From: Anaerolineaceae bacterium
Lineage (GTDB): Bacteria; Chloroflexota; Anaerolineae; Anaerolineales; Anaerolineaceae
Length of the DNA: 6,587 nucleotides
Assembly: GCA_003448875.1 (NCBI GenBank)
Contig: DLXG01000259.1
Coordinates: 1 to 6,587, forward strand
Direction: 5' to 3'
This document shows, in pieces, positions 1 to 6,572 of this stretch. The translations under genes and the position numbers were made by a program. Position 1 is the first letter of the stretch. Each line of letters starts with the position of its first letter. Below the pieces are notes generated by a model. The model had not been told where the DNA came from, searched no databases, and saw only the letters and a list, made by a program, of their open reading frames with translations.

Positions 1-1
1 T

Positions 2-1813
2 ACCTCCGGGTTTAGCGAAGTTGGTTTAAAGGATCTGGAACGCGAACTGGTTGAAAAAGCCAATAGTTACGGCATTCGTGTACTGGGACCAAACATTGTT
101 GGTGTGCTTTCAAACTCCGACAAAATGAACGGTTCGTTCGCTCCCTTCCTGCCATTGGAAGGCAAGGCTTCGCTGGTTTCACAATCAGGCGCGTTGCTGA
201 TCGCGATTGACGCGGCCAGTTACATCCGCAGAGTTGGTTTTGACAAACTCATCTCCATCGGGAATATGTCCGATGTAGATTTCGCGGACCTGATCACCTG
301 GTTGAACGATGACCCCAATACTTCCTGTATCTCTCTCTACATTGAAGGTTTTCGGGATGGACGGCGGTTTATTGAGGCTGCCCGTAACGCCAACAAGCCC
401 ATCATTGCCCTTAAAGCCGGTGTATCAGCCCACGGTGCGGCCGCTGCCGCCTCCCACACTGGTTCGCTGGCCGGGGCTGCCAAAGTGTATGGGGCTGCTT
501 TTCAACAAGCCGGTGTGGTACAGGCTACCGATCTGAATGACCTGTTCAACCGCACCCTTTCACTATCCCTCCAACCGCCCATGAAAGGGGATAACCTGCT
601 GGTCATCACCAACGGCGGTGGTGTCGGTGTTCTGGCAACTGATGCGGCCGAGAAATCAGGGGTGCCGTTGAAATTCGCTCCGGCCGATGTGCAGGCCGAG
701 TTAAAGAAACACATGCCCGAGTTTGGCTCCGCCAAGAACCCGGTTGACCTGACTGGTATGGCTGGTACCGATTGGTATCAGGCGTCTATCCGCTTTGCTT
801 TTGCCCACCCGTGGGTAGATGGTCTGGTTGTCCTTTATTGCGAAACAGCCATGACCGACCCGCTGGATATTGCCAAAGGTATCAAGAAAGCCATCGTCGA
901 ATCCGGTGTCACAGATAAACCTGTTACGGTTTCGTTCGTCGGTGGTGAACGATCCGAAGAAGCCATGCGCTGGCTGGTTGAAAATGGTATTCCGGCCTAC
1001 GGCGCCCCCGATCTGGCCGTTAATGCCATCGCGGCTCTCCGCGAATATGCACGCATGAAAGAAATTGTGAGGGAAGAAGCCATGCCATGTCTGGCTCAGG
1101 ATCGTGAACGCGCTTTGAAGATCATCAACAAAGCCCGCAGCGAAGGCCGCGACTCGTTAACCGAAATCGAAGCCAAAGAAGTGTTCGAGTGCTACGGGCT
1201 CCCGGTTACTCCCACCCGGTTGGCGCGAAACGAAGATGAAGCAGTCGCGCTGGCCCGCGAAATTGGTTACCCGGTTGTGATGAAAATAGTATCACCCGAT
1301 ATTCTCCACAAATCCGATGCGGGCGGGGTGCGGGTTAACATCAAAGATGATGCCGGCGTTCGCGAAGCCTTCAAGGTCATTATGAAGAACGCAAAAGAAT
1401 ACAAGGCAACCGCCAACATTCACGGCATTGCAGTGCAGGAAATGGCCCCTTGGGGAACTGAGGTTATCCTCGGTTCGGTCAACGATCCGACTTTTGGCCC
1501 AACCATGATGTTCGGTTTGGGTGGGATTTTTGTAGAAGTCCTCAAGGATGTTACCTTCCGTGTTGCGCCGGTAACCTCCAGTCAGGCTTTGCGTATGCTG
1601 GATGAAATCCGCGGAGCGCCGATTATTGCCGGTGTGCGTGGCGAGGCACCGCGCGACCGCCAAGCCCTGGCCGATGTGATCTGCCAGTACTCAACCATGA
1701 TCCTCGATCTGGCTGACGAAGTCAGCGAATCGGATGCCAACCCCGTGCTGGTTTATGAATCCGGCAAAGGTCTGAAAGTGGTTGATGCCCGCATCATCCT
1801 GAAGAAAAAATAA
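2..1813 (+). CDS. ADP-forming acyl/acetyl-CoA synthetase, single-chain alpha-beta type (5' partial)
   Basis: This enzyme interconverts acyl-CoA + ADP + Pi and acid + CoA + ATP in the cytoplasm. In fermenters it harvests ATP from acetyl-CoA. The reading frame is open from base 2, so the N-terminus is missing: 603 residues are visible, against about 700 in the fused family. The first visible residues (SGFSEVG, then YGIRVLGPN) are the end of the CoA-binding domain. The succinyl-CoA-ligase-like domains follow, with SHTGSLAG holding the phosphohistidine (codon 455-457). An ATP-grasp domain begins near base 1155, with HKSDAGGV carrying the second conserved histidine (codon 1307-1309) and later a glycine-rich MFGLGGIF. 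The protein ends just after ATP-grasp, so there is no C-terminal GNAT domain as in E. coli Pat/PatZ. An N-terminal GNAT cannot be excluded. The GTG at 104 is internal and not a start. Substrate (acetate, propionate, branched or aryl acids) cannot be told from sequence. Confidence 0.95.
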   Translation, partial: TSGFSEVGLKDLERELVEKANSYGIRVLGPNIVGVLSNSDKMNGSFAPFLPLEGKASLVSQSGALLIAIDAASYIRRVGFDKLISIGNMSDVDFADLITWLNDDPNTSCISLYIEGFRDGRRFIEAARNANKPIIALKAGVSAHGAAAAASHTGSLAGAAKVYGAAFQQAGVVQATDLNDLFNRTLSLSLQPPMKGDNLLVITNGGGVGVLATDAAEKSGVPLKFAPADVQAELKKHMPEFGSAKNPVDLTGMAGTDWYQASIRFAFAHPWVDGLVVLYCETAMTDPLDIAKGIKKAIVESGVTDKPVTVSFVGGERSEEAMRWLVENGIPAYGAPDLAVNAIAALREYARMKEIVREEAMPCLAQDRERALKIINKARSEGRDSLTEIEAKEVFECYGLPVTPTRLARNEDEAVALAREIGYPVVMKIVSPDILHKSDAGGVRVNIKDDAGVREAFKVIMKNAKEYKATANIHGIAVQEMAPWGTEVILGSVNDPTFGPTMMFGLGGIFVEVLKDVTFRVAPVTSSQALRMLDEIRGAPIIAGVRGEAPRDRQALADVICQYSTMILDLADEVSESDANPVLVYESGKGLKVVDARIILKKK

Positions 1814-1831
1814 TTGTCTATAAGAATTCAA

Positions 1832-1875
1832 AAGTGAGGGTAATCCGCGCAGATTACCCTCACTTATTATTTTTG
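1832..1875. terminator. Bidirectional intrinsic terminator between convergent genes
   Basis: A perfect 14-bp inverted repeat has arms AAGTGAGGGTAATC (1832-1845) and GATTACCCTCACTT (1852-1865), with a 6-nt loop CGCGCA. On the plus strand it is followed by ATTATTTTTG (1866-1875), a T-rich tail for the CoA-synthetase transcript. On the minus strand it is followed by TTTTGAATTC, a shorter T-run for the 139-residue gene, whose stop codon lies 1 bp from the stem. It therefore most likely ends both convergent transcripts, more strongly on the plus strand. Confidence 0.9.
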
Positions 1876-2286
1876 AGTTTGCAATAAGCGCTGCCAGGCA
1901 CCTTTCCAGGGTGTGCCAATCCGATTGCGCTCCGCAACCTGAATTTTCTGTAACTTTTGGGCAATCCGCACCGAAAGCAAAGCAACCTGATTCCAATCCT
2001 CTGCCTTCAAGGCATCCAGCATGGCCTGCCCCAATTGCTGAACCCATTCCCAATCCATGCGAAAACGCTCGGCTTTCACCCAATACCCCCTCTTTTCCCA
2101 TGCCTGAACCGAAACATCAATGGTTTCGCCAATTTCAATCAATGCCAGCCCAATAAAGGCTGCCAGATCGCGAGTGTTCTCATCTGCTTGCGCTTGTTTC
2201 ATCAACTCCCGGATGGCCAACACAACCCCTTTGGTCAGGTGAGTACGTTGTTTTCCGGCATTCTCCGGGTTAATTATTCGGCTCAT
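1867..2286 (-). CDS. Conserved-looking hypothetical protein, 139 aa, tryptophan-rich, predicted helical
   Basis: I do not recognise a characterised family. Similar short proteins beginning MSRIINPE..GKQR come to mind from Anaerolineae, but this is recall, not a search result. The gene is well supported. ATG at 2286-2284 has GAGGAG (2292-2297) six to seven bases upstream, an extended -10 promoter lies further upstream, and the intrinsic terminator lies 1 bp beyond the stop. The protein is soluble, with no signal peptide or convincing membrane segment. It has a basic N-terminus (SRIINPENAGKQR), then amphipathic, probably helical segments. Seven tryptophans (W63, W69, W79, W81, W98, W127, W131) make up about 5% of residues, and acidic and basic residues alternate in the middle. 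A short hydrophobic stretch (residues 41-52, LAAFIGLALIEI) probably forms a core helix. It is transcribed alone and divergently from tRNA-Leu/tig. Function is unknown. Confidence 0.82.
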   Translation of the reverse strand: MSRIINPENAGKQRTHLTKGVVLAIRELMKQAQADENTRDLAAFIGLALIEIGETIDVSVQAWEKRGYWVKAERFRMDWEWVQQLGQAMLDALKAEDWNQVALLSVRIAQKLQKIQVAERNRIGTPWKGAWQRLLQTQK

Positions 2287-2316
2287 AGTGCTCCTCGATG
2301 AAAAAAGATTGGCGCA

Positions 2317-2325
2317 ATTATACCA
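2317..2325 (-). promoter_or_regulatory. Extended -10 promoter for the 139-aa minus-strand gene
   Basis: Read on the minus strand this is TGGTATAAT: a consensus TATAAT (2322-2317) with the TGn extension (2325-2323). No good -35 is found 16-18 bp upstream, where the best hexamer is TTCTAC, so activity would rest on the extended -10. Transcription would begin near 2310, giving a leader of about 24 nt that contains the GAGGAG ribosome site. An imperfect 12-bp palindrome, GAATAAATATTC (2343-2354), overlaps the -35 zone and could be an operator, but this is weak. Confidence 0.65.
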
Positions 2326-2403
2326 GCCTGAGTTGATTGGTAGAATAAATATTCGTGAAATCGGACATTTTCATCAACCCTCATACTATTCAGGCGGGAT
2401 AGG

Positions 2404-2412
2404 TGGTATAAT
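2404..2412 (+). promoter_or_regulatory. Extended -10 promoter for tRNA-Leu and probably tig-clpP
   Basis: TGGTATAAT gives a TGn motif (2404-2406) followed by consensus TATAAT (2407-2412). The -35 region (TACTAT at 17 bp) is poor. Predicted initiation near 2419 leaves about 10 nt of leader before the mature tRNA 5' end at 2429. There is no terminator between the tRNA and tig, so this is the best visible promoter for the whole tRNA-tig-clpP transcript. Confidence 0.7.
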
Positions 2413-2428
2413 TGGCGCGCAAACCAGC

Positions 2429-2510
2429 GGGGAAGTGCTGGAACTGGCAGACAGGCATGACTTAGGATCATGTGTCGAAAGGCGTGCGGGTTCGAGTCCC
2501 GCCTTCCCCA
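2429..2510 (+). tRNA. tRNA-Leu(UAG)
   Basis: A full class II cloverleaf can be drawn. The acceptor stem is GGGGAAG (2429-2435) with CTTCCCC (2503-2509) and discriminator A at 2510. The D arm is CTG/CAG with loop GAACTGGCAGA. The anticodon stem is CATGA/TCATG, with loop CTTAGGA holding anticodon TAG at 2463-2465. A 13-nt long variable arm spans 2473-2485, and the T arm is GCGGG/CCCGC with loop TTCGAGT. The long variable arm, the A73 discriminator and the anticodon all agree with leucine, reading CUN codons. The 3' CCA is not encoded (CTC follows), so RNase Z trimming and CCA addition are expected. It lies 25 bp before trigger factor and is probably cut out of a shared transcript. Confidence 0.97.
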
Positions 2511-2530
2511 CTCAATTAAAAAATCTTTGT

Positions 2531-2547
2531 AAAGGATGATCAAGTTG
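2531..2547 (+). promoter_or_regulatory. Ribosome binding site that bears on the tig start (ATG 2536 or TTG 2545)
   Basis: The only purine-rich ribosome site is AAAGG at 2531-2535. It abuts the ATG at 2536 with no spacing, which is too close for normal initiation. It lies 9 nt before the in-frame TTG at 2545, an acceptable distance. An in-frame TAA at 2530-2532 rules out any earlier start. TTG would remove three residues and give a protein beginning [12 protein letters not shown]. Confidence 0.55.
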
Positions 2548-3990
2548 AAACTCGAAATCCAACCCCGAGATGACCATCAGGTCAATGTAATTGCTGAATT
2601 TGATAATGAACTTTTAGAACAATTCAAACGCCGTTCAGCGCGTAAGATTGCCGAAAAAACTCGCATCCCGGGCTTTCGGCCCGGCAAAGCACCTTATGAC
2701 GTGGTGCGGCGAGTCGTGGGGGACGAGGCTCTTCTTGAACAAGCCATCGAGGACTTAATTGACGAATACTACCCAAAAATCTTGGAAGAAGCCCAAATCA
2801 AACCCGGCGCAGCCGGTAATTTGGAAAAAATTCTCAGCCTTGATCCGCCCAGGTTTTCCTTTATTGTCCCGCTAGAGCCTGAGGTGGACTTAGGCAATTA
2901 TAAAGACATCCGTTTGGAATATTCACCAGAAACTGTAGAAGAGCAGGAAGTTACCGATTTTCTGAAACGTTTGCAAACCAATTACTCAACTGCTGAACCT
3001 ATTGACCGACCTGCTCAGGATGGTGACCTTGTCTATGTGAAATTTTCCGGCAAACTCACCCAACCCGGGGAAGGTGAGGATGAAATGGTATTCCCGGAAA
3101 GACCGGCCCAATTCATTCTGGGAAGTGACTTGATGGAAAACCGCTCATTTCCATTCCCCGGTTTTTCCGAGAATTTAGTGGGCAAAAAAGAAGGCGACTC
3201 TTTCACCCTTACTTATACTTATCCGCAAGAGGAAGTTGATGAAGCCTTGCGCGGCAAGGAAGTCGAATTCCAGGTTACCATCCAGAGCGTAAAATCACTG
3301 ATCTTGCCGGAACTTAATGACGAGTTCGCTCAAAATGTTGGGCAATTTGAGACTTTGGAAGACTTGAAAAAGGCGATTCGCGAACAATTGGAAAACACCA
3401 AAAAAGAAAAGGCCGATGAAGTCTTCTTCAATCAGCTGTTTGAGCAGTTGCAATCTCAGGCCACTATCAAATATCCACCTCAAGTGCTTGAACACGAAGT
3501 TGAACATCTTTTAGAAGACTTTCAACACGACCTTAGCCGGCAGGGAATGGAACTGGACACTTATCTCAAGATGGTCAACAAAGACCGTGAAACCTTTATC
3601 CGCGAAGAATTGCAGCCAATTGCCCGCCGCCGGTTAGAACGCTCCCTGATTATGGAAAAATTCGCCGATGTGGAGCAAATCAAAATTGACGAAGCCAATT
3701 ATCAACAAGCCATTCAAGACTCGCTGCGTGATCTGCAATCCATACCAATGGATAAAAAACCCACAAAGGCTGAACAAAATCAACTCACTCAGGAAGTCTT
3801 GATTTACAATATCAATCGCAGGCTGAATCAAATGATTTTGAATCGTATGAAAGCCATTGCTACCGGCCAGGCGATTGAAGAACCACCGGCCAGTGAGGCT
3901 CCAACCGCTGAAACGGCTGCCGAAACTCAATCCGCCGCCGAGCCTGTTCAAGAAGAGAATCAGACTCCGCCTGCTGAGGAGCAAGCCTGA
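2536..3990 (+). CDS. tig: Trigger factor (ribosome-associated chaperone and peptidyl-prolyl isomerase)
   Basis: Trigger factor docks at the ribosome exit tunnel and shields and folds nascent chains. The N-terminal ribosome-binding domain (about 1-150) contains the signature [10 protein letters not shown] at 44-53, the counterpart of E. coli GFRKGK. An FKBP-like isomerase domain covers about 162-252 (from [13 protein letters not shown]). The helical chaperone domain begins at [13 protein letters not shown] (257-269) and runs to about 447. At 484 residues it is longer than the E. coli protein (432), mostly because of a 37-residue tail (448-484) rich in Glu, Ala and Pro with no Lys, Arg or Asp. 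The isomerase domain also has a somewhat lengthened loop (about 198-210, [13 protein letters not shown]). The gene lies 25 bp after tRNA-Leu and 29 bp before clpP, the classic tig-clpP pairing. The start may be TTG 2545 rather than ATG 2536 (see the ribosome site entry). Confidence 0.97.
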   Translation: MIKLKLEIQPRDDHQVNVIAEFDNELLEQFKRRSARKIAEKTRIPGFRPGKAPYDVVRRVVGDEALLEQAIEDLIDEYYPKILEEAQIKPGAAGNLEKILSLDPPRFSFIVPLEPEVDLGNYKDIRLEYSPETVEEQEVTDFLKRLQTNYSTAEPIDRPAQDGDLVYVKFSGKLTQPGEGEDEMVFPERPAQFILGSDLMENRSFPFPGFSENLVGKKEGDSFTLTYTYPQEEVDEALRGKEVEFQVTIQSVKSLILPELNDEFAQNVGQFETLEDLKKAIREQLENTKKEKADEVFFNQLFEQLQSQATIKYPPQVLEHEVEHLLEDFQHDLSRQGMELDTYLKMVNKDRETFIREELQPIARRRLERSLIMEKFADVEQIKIDEANYQQAIQDSLRDLQSIPMDKKPTKAEQNQLTQEVLIYNINRRLNQMILNRMKAIATGQAIEEPPASEAPTAETAAETQSAAEPVQEENQTPPAEEQA

Positions 3991-4019
3991 TAAGTTTTCA
4001 ACCAGCCAAAGGAGAATTT

Positions 4020-4625
4020 ATGACCATTCCGGCTTTTCAAAATATTATCCCCATGGTCATTGAGAGTACCGGGCGCGGTGAGCGTGCTTATGATATTTAC
4101 TCACTGCTCTTGAAAGAACGAATTGTCTTTGTCGGTACCCCGATTGATGACCAAATCGCTAATCTGATTGTTGCCCAACTGCTCTACCTGAGCAAAGAGG
4201 ATCCCGATAAGGGAATCCAGATGTATATCAACTCTCCGGGTGGAATGATCTACGCGGGCATGGCAATTTACGATACCATGATGATGATTCCCAATAAAAT
4301 CAGCACGGTTGCGGTTGGGGTAACTGCATCATTCGGTACTGTACTGCTGGCAGCCGGCACAAAAGGGCAGCGATATGCCCTGCCCCATGCCACCATTCAC
4401 ATGCACCAACCCCTCGGCGGCGCATCCGGTCAGGCTTCAGATATCGAAATTCAAGCCAAAGAAATCTTGCGCCTTAAATCACGCCTGAATGAAATTCTGG
4501 CAGAATGCACCGGCCAACCGCTAGAGGTAATTGAACGGGATACGGAGCGGGACTTTTACATGGATGCCCAACAGGCCGTTGAATATGGTCTGGTGGATCA
4601 AGTTTTGACCCCTCCCAAAAAATAA
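4020..4625 (+). CDS. clpP: ATP-dependent Clp protease proteolytic subunit
   Basis: This is the serine peptidase that forms the double heptameric chamber of the Clp protease. It degrades proteins fed by ClpX, ClpA or ClpC in the cytosol. The 201-residue length is normal. The catalytic triad is readable: Ser104 in [14 protein letters not shown], His129 in HMHQPLGG, and Asp178 in DTERDF. The N-terminal [22 protein letters not shown] and the oxyanion-side INSPGG (70-75) also match the family. The residues around the nucleophile read V-T-A-S-F-G instead of the more usual Q-A-A-S-M-G. The start is firm: AAAGGAG (4008-4014) lies 5 nt before the ATG. It is 29 bp after tig, with no promoter or terminator seen between them, so the two are probably co-transcribed. 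No clpX follows. A hairpin comes directly after the gene. Confidence 0.98.
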   Translation: MTIPAFQNIIPMVIESTGRGERAYDIYSLLLKERIVFVGTPIDDQIANLIVAQLLYLSKEDPDKGIQMYINSPGGMIYAGMAIYDTMMMIPNKISTVAVGVTASFGTVLLAAGTKGQRYALPHATIHMHQPLGGASGQASDIEIQAKEILRLKSRLNEILAECTGQPLEVIERDTERDFYMDAQQAVEYGLVDQVLTPPKK

Positions 4626-4631
4626 ATCGGC

Positions 4632-4675
4632 TTACCGGCAGGGCCATGTTTTCCCCTGCCGGTAAAATTCTTCTC
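4632..4675 (+). terminator. Hairpin after clpP: probable leaky terminator or attenuator
   Basis: A perfect 12-bp stem pairs TTACCGGCAGGG (4632-4643) with CCCTGCCGGTAA (4654-4665), with a 10-nt loop. The stem is GC-rich and starts 6 bp after the clpP stop. The tail AATTCTTCTC is only half T, so termination is likely to be partial. No convincing separate promoter for the next gene is seen, which fits read-through into HAD-rlmN. The loop contains an ATG (4646-4648) that is in frame with the HAD gene. Confidence 0.65.
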
Positions 4676-4681
4676 ACGAAC

Positions 4682-5473
4682 ATGATGCTTGACCATTTTC
4701 CTCAACTGAAAGCCCTCATTCTGGACATGGACGGCGTCCTTTGGCGGGGCAGGCAGCCGATTGGCGACCTTGCAAGAATTTTTACAAAAATTCAAAGTAT
4801 GGGGCTTAAGTACACCTTTGCAACCAACAACGCTACCGGTAGTATTGGTCAATACGTTGAAAAATTACGTTCCTTTGGCGTACAGGTGAAACCAAACCAG
4901 ATTATTAACTCGCCGATGGCGGTAGCCCATTACCTCAAACAGTTACACCCGCAAGGAGGACCTGTTTACTTAATTGGTGAAGCGGGATTAATCGAAGCAC
5001 TCGAAGAAGCCGGTTTTTATCACTCCGAAGACGGTGTACTGGCGGTAGTGGCGGGGTTGGATCGGCAATTCAACTACGATAAATTACGCAAAGCCTCCCT
5101 TTTGATTCAAAAAGGTATCCCCTTTATTGGTACCAACCCGGATAAGACCTTTCCTTCTGCAGATGGACTGACACCCGGGGCTGGTTCAATTCTGGCAGCC
5201 ATAGAAACAGCCAGCGGTACACCTCCTCTGATTATGGGCAAACCTTATCCCCATCTGTTTCAACTTGCGCTGGAACAAATGGAGACCCAACCTCAGGAAA
5301 CCCTCGTAGTCGGTGACCGTTTGGATACCGATATTCTGGGAGGGGTAAATGCAGGCTGCAAAACCGCGCTGGTGTTGACCGGGGTCACCAGTCTTACAGA
5401 TGCCGAAGGTTGGCAGCCAAAACCGGATCTGATTGTCAACTCACTCAGTGAATTGGTCGGTGTCGATTCCTGA
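4682..5473 (+). CDS. HAD-superfamily phosphatase, subfamily IIA (NagD/pNPPase-like)
   Basis: A soluble Mg-dependent phosphatase that works through an aspartyl-phosphate. Members of this group hydrolyse sugar phosphates, nucleotides, glycerol phosphate or phosphoglycolate, and the substrate here cannot be inferred. Numbered from 4682 (263 residues), motif I is LDMDGV with nucleophile Asp15 and acid-base Asp17. Motif II is ATNN (Thr48), motif III is Lys187 in MGKPYP, and motif IV is GDRLDTDI (Asp212, Asp217). The cap domain lies between motifs II and III, as expected for type IIA. A longer reading from ATG 4646 is possible, but that codon lies in the loop of the clpP hairpin and would add 12 residues ahead of the fold. 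The ATG pair at 4682/4685 fits the usual distance to motif I better. Neither has a clear ribosome site. The stop codon touches the rlmN start. Confidence 0.93.
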   Translation: MMLDHFPQLKALILDMDGVLWRGRQPIGDLARIFTKIQSMGLKYTFATNNATGSIGQYVEKLRSFGVQVKPNQIINSPMAVAHYLKQLHPQGGPVYLIGEAGLIEALEEAGFYHSEDGVLAVVAGLDRQFNYDKLRKASLLIQKGIPFIGTNPDKTFPSADGLTPGAGSILAAIETASGTPPLIMGKPYPHLFQLALEQMETQPQETLVVGDRLDTDILGGVNAGCKTALVLTGVTSLTDAEGWQPKPDLIVNSLSELVGVDS

Positions 5474-6562
5474 ATGGTTGAAATAGATTCGTCCCCCACC
5501 AAACCTCTCATATATGACCTCGATTTTCACGAAATCGAAGGGGTGATTAAAGAGTGGCAGCAGCCACCGTTTCGAGCGCGCCAAATTTGGGAGGGGCTGT
5601 ATAAAAACTTCTGGCGTGAGCCTGAACAATTTTCCAATTTGCCGGTTAGTTTACGCAAGGAATTGACAAATAATTTTCGCATTGTTTCATTAAAACCAGT
5701 TCAGGTGCTCCACTCCACAGACGGTGAAACAACCAAAACTCTTTTTCAGTTACCGGATGGCAAAGCCATTGAAGCAGTATTGATGAAGTACGAAAAACGT
5801 CGCACGTTGTGTATTTCCACTCAAGCCGGCTGTGCTATGGGCTGTGTCTTTTGCGCCACAGGCCAAATGGGATTCAAACGTCATTTGACCAGCGGTGAAA
5901 TCGTGGAACAGGTAATTTATTACGCAAATCTTCTCAAAAATGAAGGGGAAGCGGTCACCAACATCGTTTTGATGGGCATGGGTGAACCTTTCCACAACTA
6001 CGATGCAACGATGGCAGCCATTGATCGTCTCAATCATCCGCTGGGTATGAATCTAGGCGCTCGCCGATTCACCATCTCAACCGTTGGGATTGTGCCGATG
6101 ATTCGCCGTTTTGCATCGGAGAACAGGCAGGTCAATCTCGCCATCAGCCTGCACGCAGCCGATGACGACCTGCGCACCTCGATGCTGCCCATCAATAAAA
6201 AATACCCGCTAGGTGAATTGATGGCAGCCTGCAGGGAATATGTAGCCCAAACCAACCGCCGACTGACCTTTGAATGGGCATTAATTCAAGGGGTGAATGA
6301 CTCGATTGAAACCGCTCGAAAACTTGCCCGGCTTTTAGAGGGTTTGTTGTGTCACGTTAACGTGATTCCACTCAACCCCACCAAAAAATATGCCGGCAAA
6401 GGCAGCACTCGCGAACGAGCGCTGGCCTTTAAAACCGAATTGGAACGCCATGGTATCCCCTGTACAATCCGTATCCGGCGTGGCATTGATATTCAGGCCG
6501 GCTGCGGTCAACTGGCCATTCAACAACCCCAAAATTTACCACCCAATCCCCTTATGATATAA
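5474..6562 (+). CDS. rlmN: Dual-specificity 23S rRNA/tRNA adenine-C2 methyltransferase (radical SAM)
   Basis: RlmN methylates C2 of A2503 in 23S rRNA and of A37 in a subset of tRNAs, which tunes the peptidyl-transferase centre and decoding. The radical-SAM cluster motif CAMGCVFC gives Cys120, Cys124 and Cys127. The two catalytic cysteines of the ping-pong mechanism are present: Cys113 (TLCIST, seven residues before the first cluster cysteine as in E. coli) and Cys344 (DIQAGCGQL). MGMGEPFHNY (167-176) is the SAM-binding GxGE-type motif. The N-terminal accessory domain (PPFRARQIWEGLY, 31-43) is intact, and the length of 362 is typical. The ATG follows the HAD TGA with no gap and without a clear ribosome site, so translation is probably coupled. 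Its close relative Cfr (C8 methylation, antibiotic resistance) is less likely given the housekeeping context. The last codons overlap a promoter for the next gene. Confidence 0.96.
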   Translation: MVEIDSSPTKPLIYDLDFHEIEGVIKEWQQPPFRARQIWEGLYKNFWREPEQFSNLPVSLRKELTNNFRIVSLKPVQVLHSTDGETTKTLFQLPDGKAIEAVLMKYEKRRTLCISTQAGCAMGCVFCATGQMGFKRHLTSGEIVEQVIYYANLLKNEGEAVTNIVLMGMGEPFHNYDATMAAIDRLNHPLGMNLGARRFTISTVGIVPMIRRFASENRQVNLAISLHAADDDLRTSMLPINKKYPLGELMAACREYVAQTNRRLTFEWALIQGVNDSIETARKLARLLEGLLCHVNVIPLNPTKKYAGKGSTRERALAFKTELERHGIPCTIRIRRGIDIQAGCGQLAIQQPQNLPPNPLMI

Positions 6563-6563
6563 T
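6535..6563 (+). promoter_or_regulatory. Sigma70-type promoter inside the 3' end of rlmN
   Basis: The -35-like hexamer TTTACC (6535-6540, 4 of 6 matches to TTGACA) is followed after exactly 17 bp by consensus TATAAT (6558-6563), with a TGn extension at 6555-6557. The -10 overlaps the rlmN stop codon TAA (6560-6562). Transcription would begin about 6570, at or just before the ATG at 6573 of the next gene. This is the most complete promoter in the window. Confidence 0.72.
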
Positions 6564-6572
6564 CATCGCGCT

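Noticed and set aside
1911..2301. Two plus-strand open frames opposite the 139-aa gene
   Set aside because: They are rich in Pro, Asn and His with shadow-like composition and have no ribosome site. The minus-strand frame has promoter, ribosome site and terminator.
2429..2510. tRNA-Leu as an integration (att) site for a mobile element
   Set aside because: No duplicate of the tRNA 3' end and no integrase is seen in the window. Housekeeping genes follow directly.
2283..2543. Minus-strand open frame across the tRNA encoding a G-R-R-D-S-N-P-H-type peptide
   Set aside because: This is the antisense translation of a tRNA T arm and acceptor stem, a well-known spurious protein motif. The tRNA folds perfectly on the plus strand.
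4663..4668. TAAAAT as a -10 box for the HAD gene
   Set aside because: No acceptable -35 at 16-18 bp and no TGn extension, and it lies in the hairpin's right arm. It is probably chance.
4646..4681. Twelve-residue N-terminal extension of the HAD protein from ATG 4646
   Set aside because: The codon lies in the loop of a hairpin and has no properly spaced ribosome site. The ATG pair at 4682/4685 places motif I at the usual distance. It is kept only as an alternative.
5474..6562. Cfr-type resistance methyltransferase
   Set aside because: Motifs and length fit either enzyme broadly, but the intact N-terminal domain, operon context with tig-clpP and lack of mobile elements favour housekeeping RlmN.
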